From: Saprospiraceae bacterium
GTDB lineage: Bacteria; Bacteroidota; Bacteroidia; Chitinophagales; Saprospiraceae
Assembly: GCA_029212405.1 (NCBI GenBank)
Contig: JARGNR010000043.1
Location: 1-55,882 of the forward strand
Direction: 5' to 3'
Length of the DNA: 55,882 nt
Position 1 is the first letter of the stretch; the number at the start of each line of letters is the position of its first letter. The translations under genes and the position numbers were made by a program. Under the pieces are notes generated by a model. That model saw nothing but the letters and a program-made list of their open reading frames with translations, did not search any database and was not told the DNA's origin. Below are positions 16,960 through 25,448 of the stretch, one piece after another.

Positions 16960-17916
16960 ATGAAAACAGTTCTACAATTTATTCTACTATTCTTCTGTGC
17001 AATTTCAATGACCGCTCAAAGTTCCGTAACTCTTAAGATCAATCATTTGCTTAGTGGTTCGCAATTTGAAAACGAAGTGAATACGACTAATGATCTTGGA
17101 AACGATTTCATGATAGATAGATTACAATACTATCTGTCTGGGTTCTCGATCGTACATGATGGAGGGCAAGTTACTGAAGTAGAAGATTTGTATGTGCTAG
17201 TAAGTCTGTTAGAGTCGACTGATCCTACTATTATTGAACTCGGTGAATATGAGATAGAAGCATTAGAATCTATAAAATTCTATTTTGGTGTTGATAATCA
17301 AGCTAATCATGCCGATCCTTCATCATGGCCATCTGGTCATCCACTAGCTCCAACATTCCCTTCTATGCACTGGGGATGGGCAGCTGGATATAGGTTTATC
17401 GCTATTGAAGGAAAAAGTGGTCCAAGTATTAATCAAGAATTACAATTTCATTGTGTTGGTGATCAATTCTATAAAGAGTTAATAATCGATGTTAGCATGA
17501 GTGGTGAAAACAGTTACACTGTTGCACTTGACGCTGAATATAGCAATATATTATCTGGGATAGATATCTCTAGCGGAAATATTGTACATGGTGCTGGTAA
17601 TCCAATGCCTGCTTTATCAAATAATATTAGAGATAAAGTATTTACATTATCAAGTGTTACCAGCACAGCTGATAGTGAACTGGTAAATTCTTTTAAAGTA
17701 TTTCCGAATCCATCTAATAATGGATTTATTTCGATTAGAACGGATGCTGTAGGAACTGATAATGTAGTCAAGATTTTTGATGTGATGGGGCGATCTGTAT
17801 TGACTTCTTCAATGAATGTCGACAATATCGAAATCTTGGAGTCAGGCCTTTACTATGTTTCATTGATGGATAATCGAGGAAAGACGCTAGCCACAAGAAA
17901 AGTAGTAGTACAATAA
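16960..17916 (+). CDS. MbnP-like copper-binding protein with T9SS sorting domain
   Basis: A 318-residue secreted protein. After a signal peptide (to about residue 20, MTAQS) comes an MbnP-like domain with the hallmark HPLAPTFPSMHWGWAAGY (about residues 127-144) and a late HGAGNP. In methanotrophs MbnP binds copper using a kynurenine made from tryptophan by its partner MbnH, and the WGW here could hold such a residue (inference). The final 80 residues (FKVFPNPSNNGF, VKIFDVMGR, GLYYVSLMD) form a T9SS sorting domain, so the protein is probably displayed on the surface. It is 3 bp before the diheme peroxidase gene. Confidence 0.85.
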   Translation: MKTVLQFILLFFCAISMTAQSSVTLKINHLLSGSQFENEVNTTNDLGNDFMIDRLQYYLSGFSIVHDGGQVTEVEDLYVLVSLLESTDPTIIELGEYEIEALESIKFYFGVDNQANHADPSSWPSGHPLAPTFPSMHWGWAAGYRFIAIEGKSGPSINQELQFHCVGDQFYKELIIDVSMSGENSYTVALDAEYSNILSGIDISSGNIVHGAGNPMPALSNNIRDKVFTLSSVTSTADSELVNSFKVFPNPSNNGFISIRTDAVGTDNVVKIFDVMGRSVLTSSMNVDNIEILESGLYYVSLMDNRGKTLATRKVVVQ

Positions 17917-17919
17917 GTT

Positions 17920-18939
17920 TTGCGAGCTAAAATATGGCATATCGCATTGCTTTGTTTTCTTGCTTTTTCTTGTACTGAAGAAGAAATGGAGCAGAGTATT
18001 GCGGATCTAGCTTTGATGGATGTGCCACCGGCATTCCTTGAAATAGTTCATCCTGAGGGCAACGAATATTCCTTTGAAAGATGGTCATTAGGAAAGAAAT
18101 TGTTTTTTGACCCCATTCTATCAAAAGATGGAAAAGTAAGTTGTGCTTCATGTCATGATCCTTCTTTAGCTTTTTCGGATAAGCAAGAAGTTAGCTTGGG
18201 ATCTGATGGATTATCAGGAACTCGAAATTCTCCAACCTTGGTGAATGTAGCTTATCATCCATATTTTACCAGAGAGGGTGGAGTTCCAACTTTGGAAATG
18301 CAGGTACTAGTTCCAATACAGGAGCATAATGAATTCAACAATAATATTGTATTAATAGCAGACACACTTTCCAAAATTGAGACCTACGTTTCAATGGCAC
18401 AGGAAGCATACGGCCAAGAGCCAAATTCCTTTGTTATTACTCGGGCACTCGCACAATTTGAAAGAAGTTTGATAAGCGGTCAGAGTTTATATGATCAGCA
18501 ATACAATTATGGATTTGCTGGATCTATGTCTGTTTCAGCAAAGAGAGGTAAATTACTATTCGAAAGCGACAGGACATCGTGCACATCCTGCCATTCAGGA
18601 TTCAATTTTACAGATTACAGTTTTCAGAATAATGGTTTGTACGAAGAATATGACGATCCGGGAAGATCAAGATTTACCCAAAAAGAGGAAGATATTGCTC
18701 TGTTCAAAGTACCATCTTTAAGAAATATTGAAGTAACTGCGCCCTATATGCACGATGGCTCTTTGGCTTCGCTTGAAGAAGTCATTGACCATTACGATAG
18801 CGGCGGAGCTGTCCATATCAATAAAAGTGAAAGGATTAAACCCTTGAACTTGTCGAATAGCGAAAAAGAAGATCTCCTGGCTTTTCTGAAATCGCTTACA
18901 GACCAAAAATTTATAAACAATAAGAATTTTCAAGAATGA
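17920..18939 (+). CDS. Diheme cytochrome c peroxidase/MauG family, MbnH-like (lipoprotein)
   Basis: A 339-residue lipoprotein (signal with LAFSC). It starts at TTG 17920; the nearest ATG is out of frame. Two haem motifs are visible: CASCHDPSLAFSD (near residue 74) and CTSCHSGFNFTD (near residue 220), plus the MauG-type KVPSLRN and APYMHDGS. Being next to an MbnP gene, it is best read as MbnH, which oxidises an MbnP tryptophan. The alternative is a bacterial H2O2-reducing peroxidase. It overlaps the second peroxidase gene by 4 bp. Confidence 0.88.
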   Translation: MRAKIWHIALLCFLAFSCTEEEMEQSIADLALMDVPPAFLEIVHPEGNEYSFERWSLGKKLFFDPILSKDGKVSCASCHDPSLAFSDKQEVSLGSDGLSGTRNSPTLVNVAYHPYFTREGGVPTLEMQVLVPIQEHNEFNNNIVLIADTLSKIETYVSMAQEAYGQEPNSFVITRALAQFERSLISGQSLYDQQYNYGFAGSMSVSAKRGKLLFESDRTSCTSCHSGFNFTDYSFQNNGLYEEYDDPGRSRFTQKEEDIALFKVPSLRNIEVTAPYMHDGSLASLEEVIDHYDSGGAVHINKSERIKPLNLSNSEKEDLLAFLKSLTDQKFINNKNFQE

Positions 18940-20036
18940 ACAAACTGAACTTATTCTTTGCACTAATACTAGTCATTGGAATTACTTTTTCATGTAGTGA
19001 AGACCCGATAGTTGATCCTCCTGAAGAAGAGGTGATTCTACAAGATACTACGGCATACGAATTATTCTATGGAGACTTGCCGTCACCTGATCTTCCTGAA
19101 GATAATTCATTGACGGTGGAAGGAGTGAAGTTAGGCAGAATGCTATTTTACGAGACTATGCTTTCGAGAGATGATTCACAGTCGTGTGCAAGTTGCCATA
19201 GACAAGAACATGCATTTACAGATACTGCCCGATTTTCATTAGGTGTGGAAATGTTACCAGGAAAAAGGCAGGCAATGTCTGTATTTAATATGGCCTGGAA
19301 TAGTAATGAATTCTTCTGGGACGGCAGAGCTCATTTACTGCGTGACCAGGCCATTCTACCCATTCAGGATGAATTGGAAATGGATGAGACTTTAGAAAAT
19401 GTTGTTGCGAAATTAGAGGCATCTAAAATGTATAGAGGTCAATTTACCAGAGTATATGGCAATGATGAAATTACGGTAGACAAATTGGCGAAGGCATTGG
19501 AGCAGTTTATGTTTAGCATTGTTTCTTATGACAGTAAATATGATCAATGGAAAGCAGGACAGGTAGAGTTGACAGAAAGCGAAGAAAGGGGTAGGCTACT
19601 GTACGAGACGGAATACAATCCATTTTTTCCTGAATTCTCAGGAGCGGATTGTGCACATTGCCATGGTGGTGCTAATTTTGAGAACGATCAATACATGAAT
19701 AACGGATTGGATACCGAAGCTAACTTCCTAGATATGGGAAGGGAGAATGTAACTATGGATCCAGCAGATAGGGCAAAATTCAAAGTGCCGTCATTGAGAA
19801 ATATAGAGCTCACTGCACCGTATATGCATGACGGTAGATTCACCACATTGGAAGAAGTGGTAAATCACTATAATGTAGGCATACATCCATCTTCCACACT
19901 GGATCTTGCCCTGCTGGCTACTTCAGAAACGGGATTATTCTTGACAGATGAGGACAAGGTTGACCTCATCAACTTCTTAAAGACATTGACCGACCAAACG
20001 TTAATCACGAACGAAAGTTTTAGCGACCCATTTTAG
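18936..20036 (+). CDS. Second diheme cytochrome c peroxidase/MauG-family lipoprotein
   Basis: A 366-residue lipoprotein (FSC lipobox near residue 21). Haem motifs are CASCHRQEHAFTD (near residue 87) and CAHCHGGANFEND (near residue 242), with KVPSLRN and APYMHDGRF later. It is a paralogue of the gene before it and shares an ATGA overlap, so both are made together. Having two MauG enzymes for one MbnP suggests two oxidation steps or a second substrate (inference). A terminator at 20062-20098 ends the three-gene operon. Confidence 0.9.
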   Translation: MNKLNLFFALILVIGITFSCSEDPIVDPPEEEVILQDTTAYELFYGDLPSPDLPEDNSLTVEGVKLGRMLFYETMLSRDDSQSCASCHRQEHAFTDTARFSLGVEMLPGKRQAMSVFNMAWNSNEFFWDGRAHLLRDQAILPIQDELEMDETLENVVAKLEASKMYRGQFTRVYGNDEITVDKLAKALEQFMFSIVSYDSKYDQWKAGQVELTESEERGRLLYETEYNPFFPEFSGADCAHCHGGANFENDQYMNNGLDTEANFLDMGRENVTMDPADRAKFKVPSLRNIELTAPYMHDGRFTTLEEVVNHYNVGIHPSSTLDLALLATSETGLFLTDEDKVDLINFLKTLTDQTLITNESFSDPF

Positions 20037-20061
20037 GGAAGTTTATATATTTTGATCTGGC

Positions 20062-20098
20062 AGGTCTTCTCAATTAAGTTTGGGAAGACTTGTCTTTT
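20062..20098 (+). terminator. Terminator of the MbnP/MauG operon
   Basis: GTCTTC (20064-20069) and GAAGAC (20084-20089) form a stem with a 14-nt loop, followed by a T-rich tail (TTGTCTTTTT), 26 bp after the stop codon. Confidence 0.65.
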
Positions 20099-20126
20099 TA
20101 TAAATATGAATTAAGTTTGATAATCA

Positions 20127-21038
20127 TTAACCTGTAAGAGAAGACAATAATTCAACCTTCTTAAGTATTCGATTCTTTTGATAATAATAGATATGATCAT
20201 TGTCTAAGCCTTTTAAATTATCAATGTAGACTGGCGATTTCATTACATCTATAAATTTTCTCCAGTATAGCTTATTCAATTGGACATTGTAGAAATCATC
20301 ATATGATTCGGAATAATAATCAAACTTCATTTCGAACAATACATCTCTATAATCACCCTCGTAATAATTCGTAATTACATCATGAGCGTCATTCTTTAAA
20401 TTTTCTATGATTCCGAAAAAATCGACCTCATTTTCGAAATTGAATTGCAACTCAGTACCATTTCGTATTACTTCATCCTTATATGGAATAAGAGACTTTA
20501 ATTCCTTAACACTGTTGCTTTCAAGAAACTTTTCTCTTATTTCGTCAAAATCATAATAACTCGATTCGCTTGTATATTGTGGGATATAGACTGAAATGTA
20601 ATGACCTTTTCTTTTCTTTTTGTATTTTATCGAACAACTTTGAAGAAGATTACCTCCATTCAGTATCCAATAAAGTTGTCCATTGCTATTGTAAAATTTT
20701 TCTCTTTGTTCTATGTCATCAATTTTAATTTGGGAATTTTGCACTTCAATTACCTTACCATTATTAAGTCTAATATCTGCCCGATGTTTTATTCCATTCG
20801 AACCTACCATTTCTATTTCTTGACATTGCTTAGGAAATTTATTTTGCCAATCAATATGCCACTGAGTCATGGGTTCATACCAAGAATCACAGTCTTTTGT
20901 ACTTAAATGAGACCAATATTTAGGCCTTACCCTGCCTTTTTTTCCAACTACAATACTGTTGCAGCATCCACAATTTGCTCTTTGTCCGGAATATTCTACT
21001 TCAATTTTGTGTCCATTTTCATTTTTAGCAAATCGCAT
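20127..21038 (-). CDS. CoiA-like nuclease-domain protein
   Basis: A 303-residue protein. The N-terminal 50 residues carry a zinc-ribbon-like set of cysteines (CGCCNS). Residues 65-130 read THWHIDWQNKFP-like (seen as QWHIDWQNKFP), then HRADIRLNNGKVIEVQNS and REKFYN, matching the CoiA-like family whose restriction-endonuclease fold uses HxxD...ExQ residues. CoiA proteins act in competence, and relatives are scattered in defence islands. The C-terminal half is acidic and Tyr/Asp-rich and not recognised. It lies 6 bp after the HNH gene on the same strand. Confidence 0.7.
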   Translation of the reverse strand: MRFAKNENGHKIEVEYSGQRANCGCCNSIVVGKKGRVRPKYWSHLSTKDCDSWYEPMTQWHIDWQNKFPKQCQEIEMVGSNGIKHRADIRLNNGKVIEVQNSQIKIDDIEQREKFYNSNGQLYWILNGGNLLQSCSIKYKKKRKGHYISVYIPQYTSESSYYDFDEIREKFLESNSVKELKSLIPYKDEVIRNGTELQFNFENEVDFFGIIENLKNDAHDVITNYYEGDYRDVLFEMKFDYYSESYDDFYNVQLNKLYWRKFIDVMKSPVYIDNLKGLDNDHIYYYQKNRILKKVELLSSLTG

Positions 21039-21044
21039 TTCATT

Positions 21045-21998
21045 TCAATTAATTGTTTCGGATAAATAATCACTAGGAACGAATTCTGCATTTATGCCTC
21101 CTAAGACTGATTCAAAAGATAAAAAATTTGCAGGCTTATTGATTTTAGTCAATTGTACTTCCGTATATACCTTGTTCCAATTAAAAATTGGATCGCCCTT
21201 TTGAGAAAGACTAGGAAATATAACACAAATACTTAATGAAATTTCACCTAAGAGATTGTAGAAAACTCCTAGAGTTTTTTCTTTACCCTTCTCTATCAGA
21301 TACACCCCCTCAAATTTATTTTCGGAATCCATTTCCATTATAAAATTATGAGATTCCAGCATTTCTTGTCTTGGATTCCTTAGCTGTCTTCGTATTTCAG
21401 AGAAGATCTTGTAGAACCCCTTTTTACCAAATATAACACCATAACCAAAGTAATTAAATAAGATTAAGTAAGCATTTTTAAGATATGCTAATTTTGCAAG
21501 TCTGGTAAGCTGTCCTCTTGGTTTGAGATTAATTTTGAACTCTCCTTGGTTTTTCATGGATTCTAAAAATGCCATAAATTTTGGATTGTCTTCTTTACAG
21601 GCTTTTGAAATAAAGGTAATTTTAGGTTTGTCCCCAGGAGTTAGCTCAAATCTTCCAGTCATGCCATTACGAAAGCCTCCCGTGCTGTTTATCTTATTTT
21701 CCAATTTATTCTTAGCCATTTCTTTGACTCTTTCAACCGCATAATTATCAATTGACCCAAAATCATTGTTCCACTTTTTATTAGTAAGACAAATTATGGA
21801 GCCACCTAACTTTTCCTGGGGTACATGTTCTCTTGATAATTCTCTAAAATTAGGACCGGGAAAGTAATCCAATGTAATTGGGCAAAGATATCCATTTAAC
21901 AATTTCTCTGTTGAATCATTTGTACCTATAGCAAGGTTGTATTTTGCTCTGATTTCATTCAGATTCTTGGCATACCTATCGTAAATTGAATTTCCCAT
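21045..21998 (-). CDS. HNH endonuclease-like protein
   Basis: A 317-residue protein. Near residue 35 it has CPITLDYFPG, then LSREHVPQEKLGGSIICL and NNDFGSIDNY, the arrangement of an HNH nuclease (EHVP containing the catalytic His, N and H/D later). Only some of the usual zinc cysteines are visible. The remaining 230 residues show no recognised domain. It heads a two-gene - strand unit with the CoiA-like gene and faces a Schlafen-type gene across a 104-bp divergent promoter region. A defence or mobile-element role is inference. Confidence 0.65.
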   Translation of the reverse strand: MGNSIYDRYAKNLNEIRAKYNLAIGTNDSTEKLLNGYLCPITLDYFPGPNFRELSREHVPQEKLGGSIICLTNKKWNNDFGSIDNYAVERVKEMAKNKLENKINSTGGFRNGMTGRFELTPGDKPKITFISKACKEDNPKFMAFLESMKNQGEFKINLKPRGQLTRLAKLAYLKNAYLILFNYFGYGVIFGKKGFYKIFSEIRRQLRNPRQEMLESHNFIMEMDSENKFEGVYLIEKGKEKTLGVFYNLLGEISLSICVIFPSLSQKGDPIFNWNKVYTEVQLTKINKPANFLSFESVLGGINAEFVPSDYLSETIN

Positions 21999-22102
21999 AA
22001 ATCTGAATTTTAATATTGTTATTGTACACGATAATAAAATAGAGAAAATTAAATGCTAATTTTCATGTCATTTGAAATTATACAATATAAGAAATAAAAT
22101 AA

Positions 22103-23119
22103 ATGCTATCAGAATTGCAAATAGAGTCTATCCTTGGAAAACCTGAAACGTCGGTACTGGACTATAAAGAAGAGATGTACGACTTTAATAATGACCTAAA
22201 CCAAAGGGAAACAGCAAAATTTGTGAAAGATGTAATTTGTTTCTCAAATACAATTAGAAATGAAACAAGTTATATTTTGATTGGGGTCAAAGAAAGTAAA
22301 GACAAATTGCCTGAAGTCATCGGATTAAAGAATTCTATGGACGATTCCATTCTTCAAGAGAAGATAAAGGATAAAGTGTTTCCGCGACCTTTATTTAAAT
22401 ACTATGAAACCAATTTTAGAAATAAAAAAATTGGAGTTCTTGAGTTCCCCATAAAAAAATATGAATTACCAATTACTGCTGCTGTTAAAATGAAGGGTCT
22501 AGAAACAGGCAAAGTATACTATCGCAATGGAACATCAAATACTGAGGCTAATGCAATAGATACTATAAGAATCAATGACTGGTTTAGATCTCTTCCAGGA
22601 AACCCTTCAGACTCTTTATCTGATGAAATCTCTGGAATTATAAAAAGGCTAACCCAAAATCATGAAAAGCTTTCTGTTATTCTTACTGATATATTGCAAA
22701 TTGCAAAAGAACACAAGCTAAATAAACTTGGGAATTTTGCTTATTCTCAAATAAAAGGAATTGATCATTCAGAAGCCAAGAATCATCTTTACAGACGCCA
22801 AAAGCTAATTATATCTCCACTTGAAGTTGAAATAAATCACTTTTCGATGGTTAATTTAACTCCAGCTATGGTTAAAAGAGAAATGCTTCAAATGGAAGGT
22901 TTTTTCGAATATAAAATGTTATTCATCTGGCCAATTGTCACATTGGAAGAATGGATAGAAAATTATGGTGATACAAGATTTGGTACGATGAGAAAATCAG
23001 CTCAACAATTATTTGGTGAAGGAAATTATGAAGTAAATGTTTTTATTTTTGGCGACGACCTTAAGAGTGTCTACAGCAATATTAGACAAAAGCTTATCGA
23101 CGAACTCATCGATACATAA
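22103..23119 (+). CDS. Schlafen AlbA_2-domain protein
   Basis: A 338-residue protein whose N-terminal 165 residues follow the AlbA_2 (Schlafen AAA_4-like) pattern: ETSVLDYKEE at the start, AKFVKDVICFSN, YILIGVKE, DDSILQEKI, VLEFPIKK, and GKVYYRNGTSN at the end. These domains bind nucleic acid and occur in bacterial regulators and phage-defence proteins. The C-terminal half is not recognised. It is divergently transcribed from the HNH/CoiA pair, so the three genes may form one functional block (inference). Confidence 0.75.
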   Translation: MLSELQIESILGKPETSVLDYKEEMYDFNNDLNQRETAKFVKDVICFSNTIRNETSYILIGVKESKDKLPEVIGLKNSMDDSILQEKIKDKVFPRPLFKYYETNFRNKKIGVLEFPIKKYELPITAAVKMKGLETGKVYYRNGTSNTEANAIDTIRINDWFRSLPGNPSDSLSDEISGIIKRLTQNHEKLSVILTDILQIAKEHKLNKLGNFAYSQIKGIDHSEAKNHLYRRQKLIISPLEVEINHFSMVNLTPAMVKREMLQMEGFFEYKMLFIWPIVTLEEWIENYGDTRFGTMRKSAQQLFGEGNYEVNVFIFGDDLKSVYSNIRQKLIDELIDT

Positions 23120-23140
23120 GGATATTTGTTAGAAAAGGAG

Positions 23141-23446
23141 CTAGTAACGCTCCCCCACAAAAGAAACAAACACAGTATCTCTAGCACTAGGCGATACAAC
23201 CAGCAACTGCTGACCCACTAAACTAGAACCCAACTGCTCATACTCAAATACCGAAGAATACCGACCACCATACTGAAACCCTGCGATACTAGACTCAAAA
23301 TCCGCACCACTCACCATACCCACATCACCTGCGCGATGACGCACCAATGATGAACTAATGAAATGTATAAACAATAAATCGAGTGACAAACACTCACTGA
23401 CCTGCGCTGATAACTGTACCGTACCAGCTGATGATGAAGTAACCAT
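23141..23446 (-). CDS. Small protein, DUF3768-like paralogue A
   Basis: A 101-residue protein starting MVTSSSAGTVQ at the ATG at 23446. The frame is open further to 23494, but that extension reads through the structured element and is absent in the paralogue. It aligns along its length with 23648-23950: LVRHRAGDVGMV with LLRHEEGDWGEV, GGRYSSVFEY with GRRIFSVYEC. It is the more diverged copy, its C-terminus having lost the TEADRS motif. The sequence is GC-richer than its neighbours and unusually Ser/Val-rich. The function is unknown, and it may be decaying. Confidence 0.5.
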   Translation of the reverse strand: MVTSSSAGTVQLSAQVSECLSLDLLFIHFISSSLVRHRAGDVGMVSGADFESSIAGFQYGGRYSSVFEYEQLGSSLVGQQLLVVSPSARDTVFVSFVGERY

Positions 23447-23472
23447 AATAATGAAATATATAAGTGAATAAA

Positions 23473-23638
23473 TACTGATGAGACTGCTGCTCATACTATC
23501 GTATGCTATACCAGGGAAGATATACTTATATGCAAGGTGGATCGCCGACGAAGGAGGTGCCAGGGCGCGTAGCGACCAGACCTTGCAGATATGTAGATCT
23601 GCACCTAACTACGCAGAAGTATGTATGACAAAATAAAC
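23473..23638 (-). ncRNA. Structured intergenic RNA element, copy A
   Basis: About 166 nt, nearly filling the space between the two paralogous small genes. Helices: GCAAGGT/ACCTTGC (23532-23538 with 23580-23586), CGC/GCG around GTA (23566-23574), GCAGAT/ATCTGC (23585-23602), ATGAG/CTCAT, and a possible closing stem TCATAC/GTATGA on the - strand. Copy B at 23999-24174 keeps these stems with compensating changes. The - orientation is assumed because it precedes a - strand gene. Confidence 0.6.
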
Positions 23639-23647
23639 CTACAAGGG

Positions 23648-23950
23648 CTAATATTCCCACGGCCAAAGAATAGTAGTGACGGATCGATCTGCCTCAGTAA
23701 TAATATAAATCTTACGCCCATACTCCTGATGGGCTGGACCACACTCATATACTGAAAAAATACGACGCCCAGAAGTGAGAGCTCGCTCATTGCTCTCACG
23801 ATCCACGACACAGACCTCACCCCAATCACCCTCCTCATGTCTCAAAAGAGAAGTATAGATAAAAGTATGAAATGAGAGATCTGAAGCCATAAGAGAATGA
23901 ATACTCGAGGTAGCTACTAGCTGGCCTAATGATAAAACTGATGTAAGCAT
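23648..23950 (-). CDS. Small protein, DUF3768-like paralogue B
   Basis: A 100-residue protein. A conserved core reads LLRHEEGDWGEV, then NERALTSGRRIFSVYE and IITEADRSVTTILWPWEY at the end. This TEADRS-TTIL-EY ending and GDWG motif are found in DUF3768-like small proteins carried on plasmids, phages and integrated elements, whose function is unknown. Start is ATG at 23950, about 49 bp after structured element copy B, and its stop lies 10 bp before copy A. It is better conserved than paralogue A. Confidence 0.65.
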   Translation of the reverse strand: MLTSVLSLGQLVATSSIHSLMASDLSFHTFIYTSLLRHEEGDWGEVCVVDRESNERALTSGRRIFSVYECGPAHQEYGRKIYIITEADRSVTTILWPWEY

Positions 23951-23998
23951 AACTGATAAATATATAAGCCCTCCTGAAACGGCGGGTAAATGAAAAAA

Positions 23999-24174
23999 TA
24001 CTGATGAGACTACTGCTCATACTATCGAATGCTTACTAAGGGAAGATATACTTATATGCAAGGTGGATCGTCCTGACGTTTACAGTCAGGATGCCAGGGC
24101 TCGTAGAGACCAGACCTTGCAGATATGTAGATCTGGACCTATCTATGCAGTAGTTTGTATGAGAGGAAAATAAA
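23999..24174 (-). ncRNA. Structured intergenic RNA element, copy B
   Basis: About 176 nt, starting directly after the stop of the 66-residue gene. Helices: GCAAGGT/ACCTTGC (24058-24064 with 24114-24120), CCTGAC/GTCAGG with a 7-nt loop (24072-24090), CTC/GAG around GTA (24100-24108), and ATGAG/CTCAT. Compared with copy A, the CTC/GAG stem replaces CGC/GCG, a compensatory change, and the variable hairpin differs in sequence but stays paired. The flanking block around GGGAAGATATACTTATATGC is identical in both copies. Confidence 0.6.
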
Positions 24175-24375
24175 CTATCCAAAAAGTACAGATTCAATTA
24201 AAGCGATATCAATACTCATATAGTCAGCAAATTCTTTAATGGTTAACAACTGATATTGATCCTTTCCTAGATGTTCTTTTATGCGTTTTATAATCGTTCT
24301 ACCATATCGATCACTCCTTCCTGTGATCAAAGCAACATCCTGAGGATAAATCACAATTCTATTCATTCTGCTCAT
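24175..24375 (-). CDS. Small Bacteroidota DNA-binding-like protein
   Basis: A 66-residue protein with IYPQDVALITGRSDRYGRTI and a second helical half (LLTIKEFADYMSIDIALIESVL). It resembles a widespread small Bacteroidota family (IYPxDVxxITG-S-RYG) often found near mobile elements. The second half has helix-turn-helix character. It is the first gene of a - strand series gene, element B, gene, element A, gene. The upstream region (24376-24643) holds a short TTTATC/CCATAC direct repeat and a stem GTGAAG/CTTCAC, with no gene. Confidence 0.6.
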   Translation of the reverse strand: MSRMNRIVIYPQDVALITGRSDRYGRTIIKRIKEHLGKDQYQLLTIKEFADYMSIDIALIESVLFG

Positions 24376-24606
24376 GTACTCTCAATTCTGTTTTAATACA
24401 CTATCCATACTTTATCCATACTTTATCTATGGAGTATCTATAGGGCAAATAATAAACTGAAATTGGAAGAAATGAAATGAGATATTATGCAAATATGTAA
24501 TATATAACTGACATTGATGGCAAAAAGTGCCCTAGAGTGACTTAGACGGAAGTGAAGATTTGCTTTCAACATCGCTTCACCTCTATTATTGAATTATTAG
24601 TTAATA

Positions 24607-24627
24607 GCTCATTCATTAGAAATGAGC
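24607..24627 (+). promoter_or_regulatory. Hairpin in the leader of the phage-like cassette
   Basis: GCTCATT and AATGAGC form a perfect 7-bp stem with a 7-nt loop, 16 bp before the ATG at 24644. It may shape translation initiation, since no Shine-Dalgarno sequence is present. Confidence 0.4.
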
Positions 24628-24643
24628 ATAAAATTATAATTCT

Positions 24644-25438
24644 ATGGCAAAATTAAAAGGCATTTTAAAAATCAAAGGAACGCTCGATGATCTGACCTTT
24701 TACAAATCCGGAAAGGATTACCTGGTGAGGACAAAAGGTGGCATTGATGGTGACCGAATCGCAAATGACCCAAACTTTCAAAGGACCAGAGAAAATGGCT
24801 CTGAATTTGGGAGATCTGCATCTTCTGGTAAACTATTGAGGACAGCGGTGCGAAATCTCATGACCAATGCAAAAGACAGATTGGTCACTTCCAGATTGAC
24901 TAAGACCATGACTCAAATCAAGAATCTGGATGCAACAAGTGCAAGAGGAGAAAGAAATGTGGGTATTGGAATTGTTGAAGATGCCGGCAAGGCTCTCTTG
25001 AAAGGATTCAATTTCAATATTAAGGCGATTCTGTCCAGTATCTTCTTCGCTGAATATGGCTTGGATGCTGCAACGGGCGAGATCAATATCAAACAATTGA
25101 ACCCGATCAATGATGTTGTGGCACCAGGTGGAGCAACCCACATGGCCATCAAAGCTGGTTGGACCAATGTGAATTTCCTAACAGGTGAATTCGATACCAA
25201 AATCAGTAATGTAGAGACATTTCCAATCGATGCAAATGTAGCGGATTATAGATTGCAATTTGAAGCTCCTCCAGAGGGTGATGGCTGTGGATTCCACTTG
25301 CTTCACATCGAATTCTATCAGGAAGTGAATGGTGATCTGTATTCCTTGAAGAATGGATCGTACAATTCATTGAGCATTCTTGAAGTGACCGGTGCCCCTG
25401 AAGCTGCCGGTGGCGAAGAGGGAGGTGGTGAAGTATAA
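24644..25438 (+). CDS. Conserved Bacteroidota phage-cassette protein of unknown function
   Basis: A 264-residue protein starting MAKLKGILKIKGTLDDLTFY. It belongs to a recognisable Bacteroidota family with KGGI-DRI-NDP-FQRTRENG and ATSARGERNVG, which travels with DUF5675 and holin-like genes. The N-terminal half is basic, the second half beta-rich with a Gly/Glu tail (GGEEGGGEV). No enzymatic motif is visible, and a structural or DNA-binding role in a prophage or related particle is possible (inference). It is first in a five-gene operon with 10-bp spacing or overlaps throughout. Confidence 0.6.
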   Translation: MAKLKGILKIKGTLDDLTFYKSGKDYLVRTKGGIDGDRIANDPNFQRTRENGSEFGRSASSGKLLRTAVRNLMTNAKDRLVTSRLTKTMTQIKNLDATSARGERNVGIGIVEDAGKALLKGFNFNIKAILSSIFFAEYGLDAATGEINIKQLNPINDVVAPGGATHMAIKAGWTNVNFLTGEFDTKISNVETFPIDANVADYRLQFEAPPEGDGCGFHLLHIEFYQEVNGDLYSLKNGSYNSLSILEVTGAPEAAGGEEGGGEV

Positions 25439-25448
25439 TTCTTGAACT

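Noticed and set aside
23447-23494. N-terminal extension MSSSLIS of the 23141-23446 gene
   Set aside because: It comes from the conserved structured element. In the second copy the same codons are out of frame with the paralogous gene.
23473-23638. Hammerhead ribozyme (CTGATGAG motif)
   Set aside because: CTGATGAG is present in both copies, but no GAAA follows the would-be stem II and the three-stem core does not form.
23473-24174. Integron attC sites between the small genes
   Set aside because: The elements sit between same-strand small genes as cassettes do, but they lack paired RYYYAAC/GTTRRRY core sites at their ends and no integron integrase is present.
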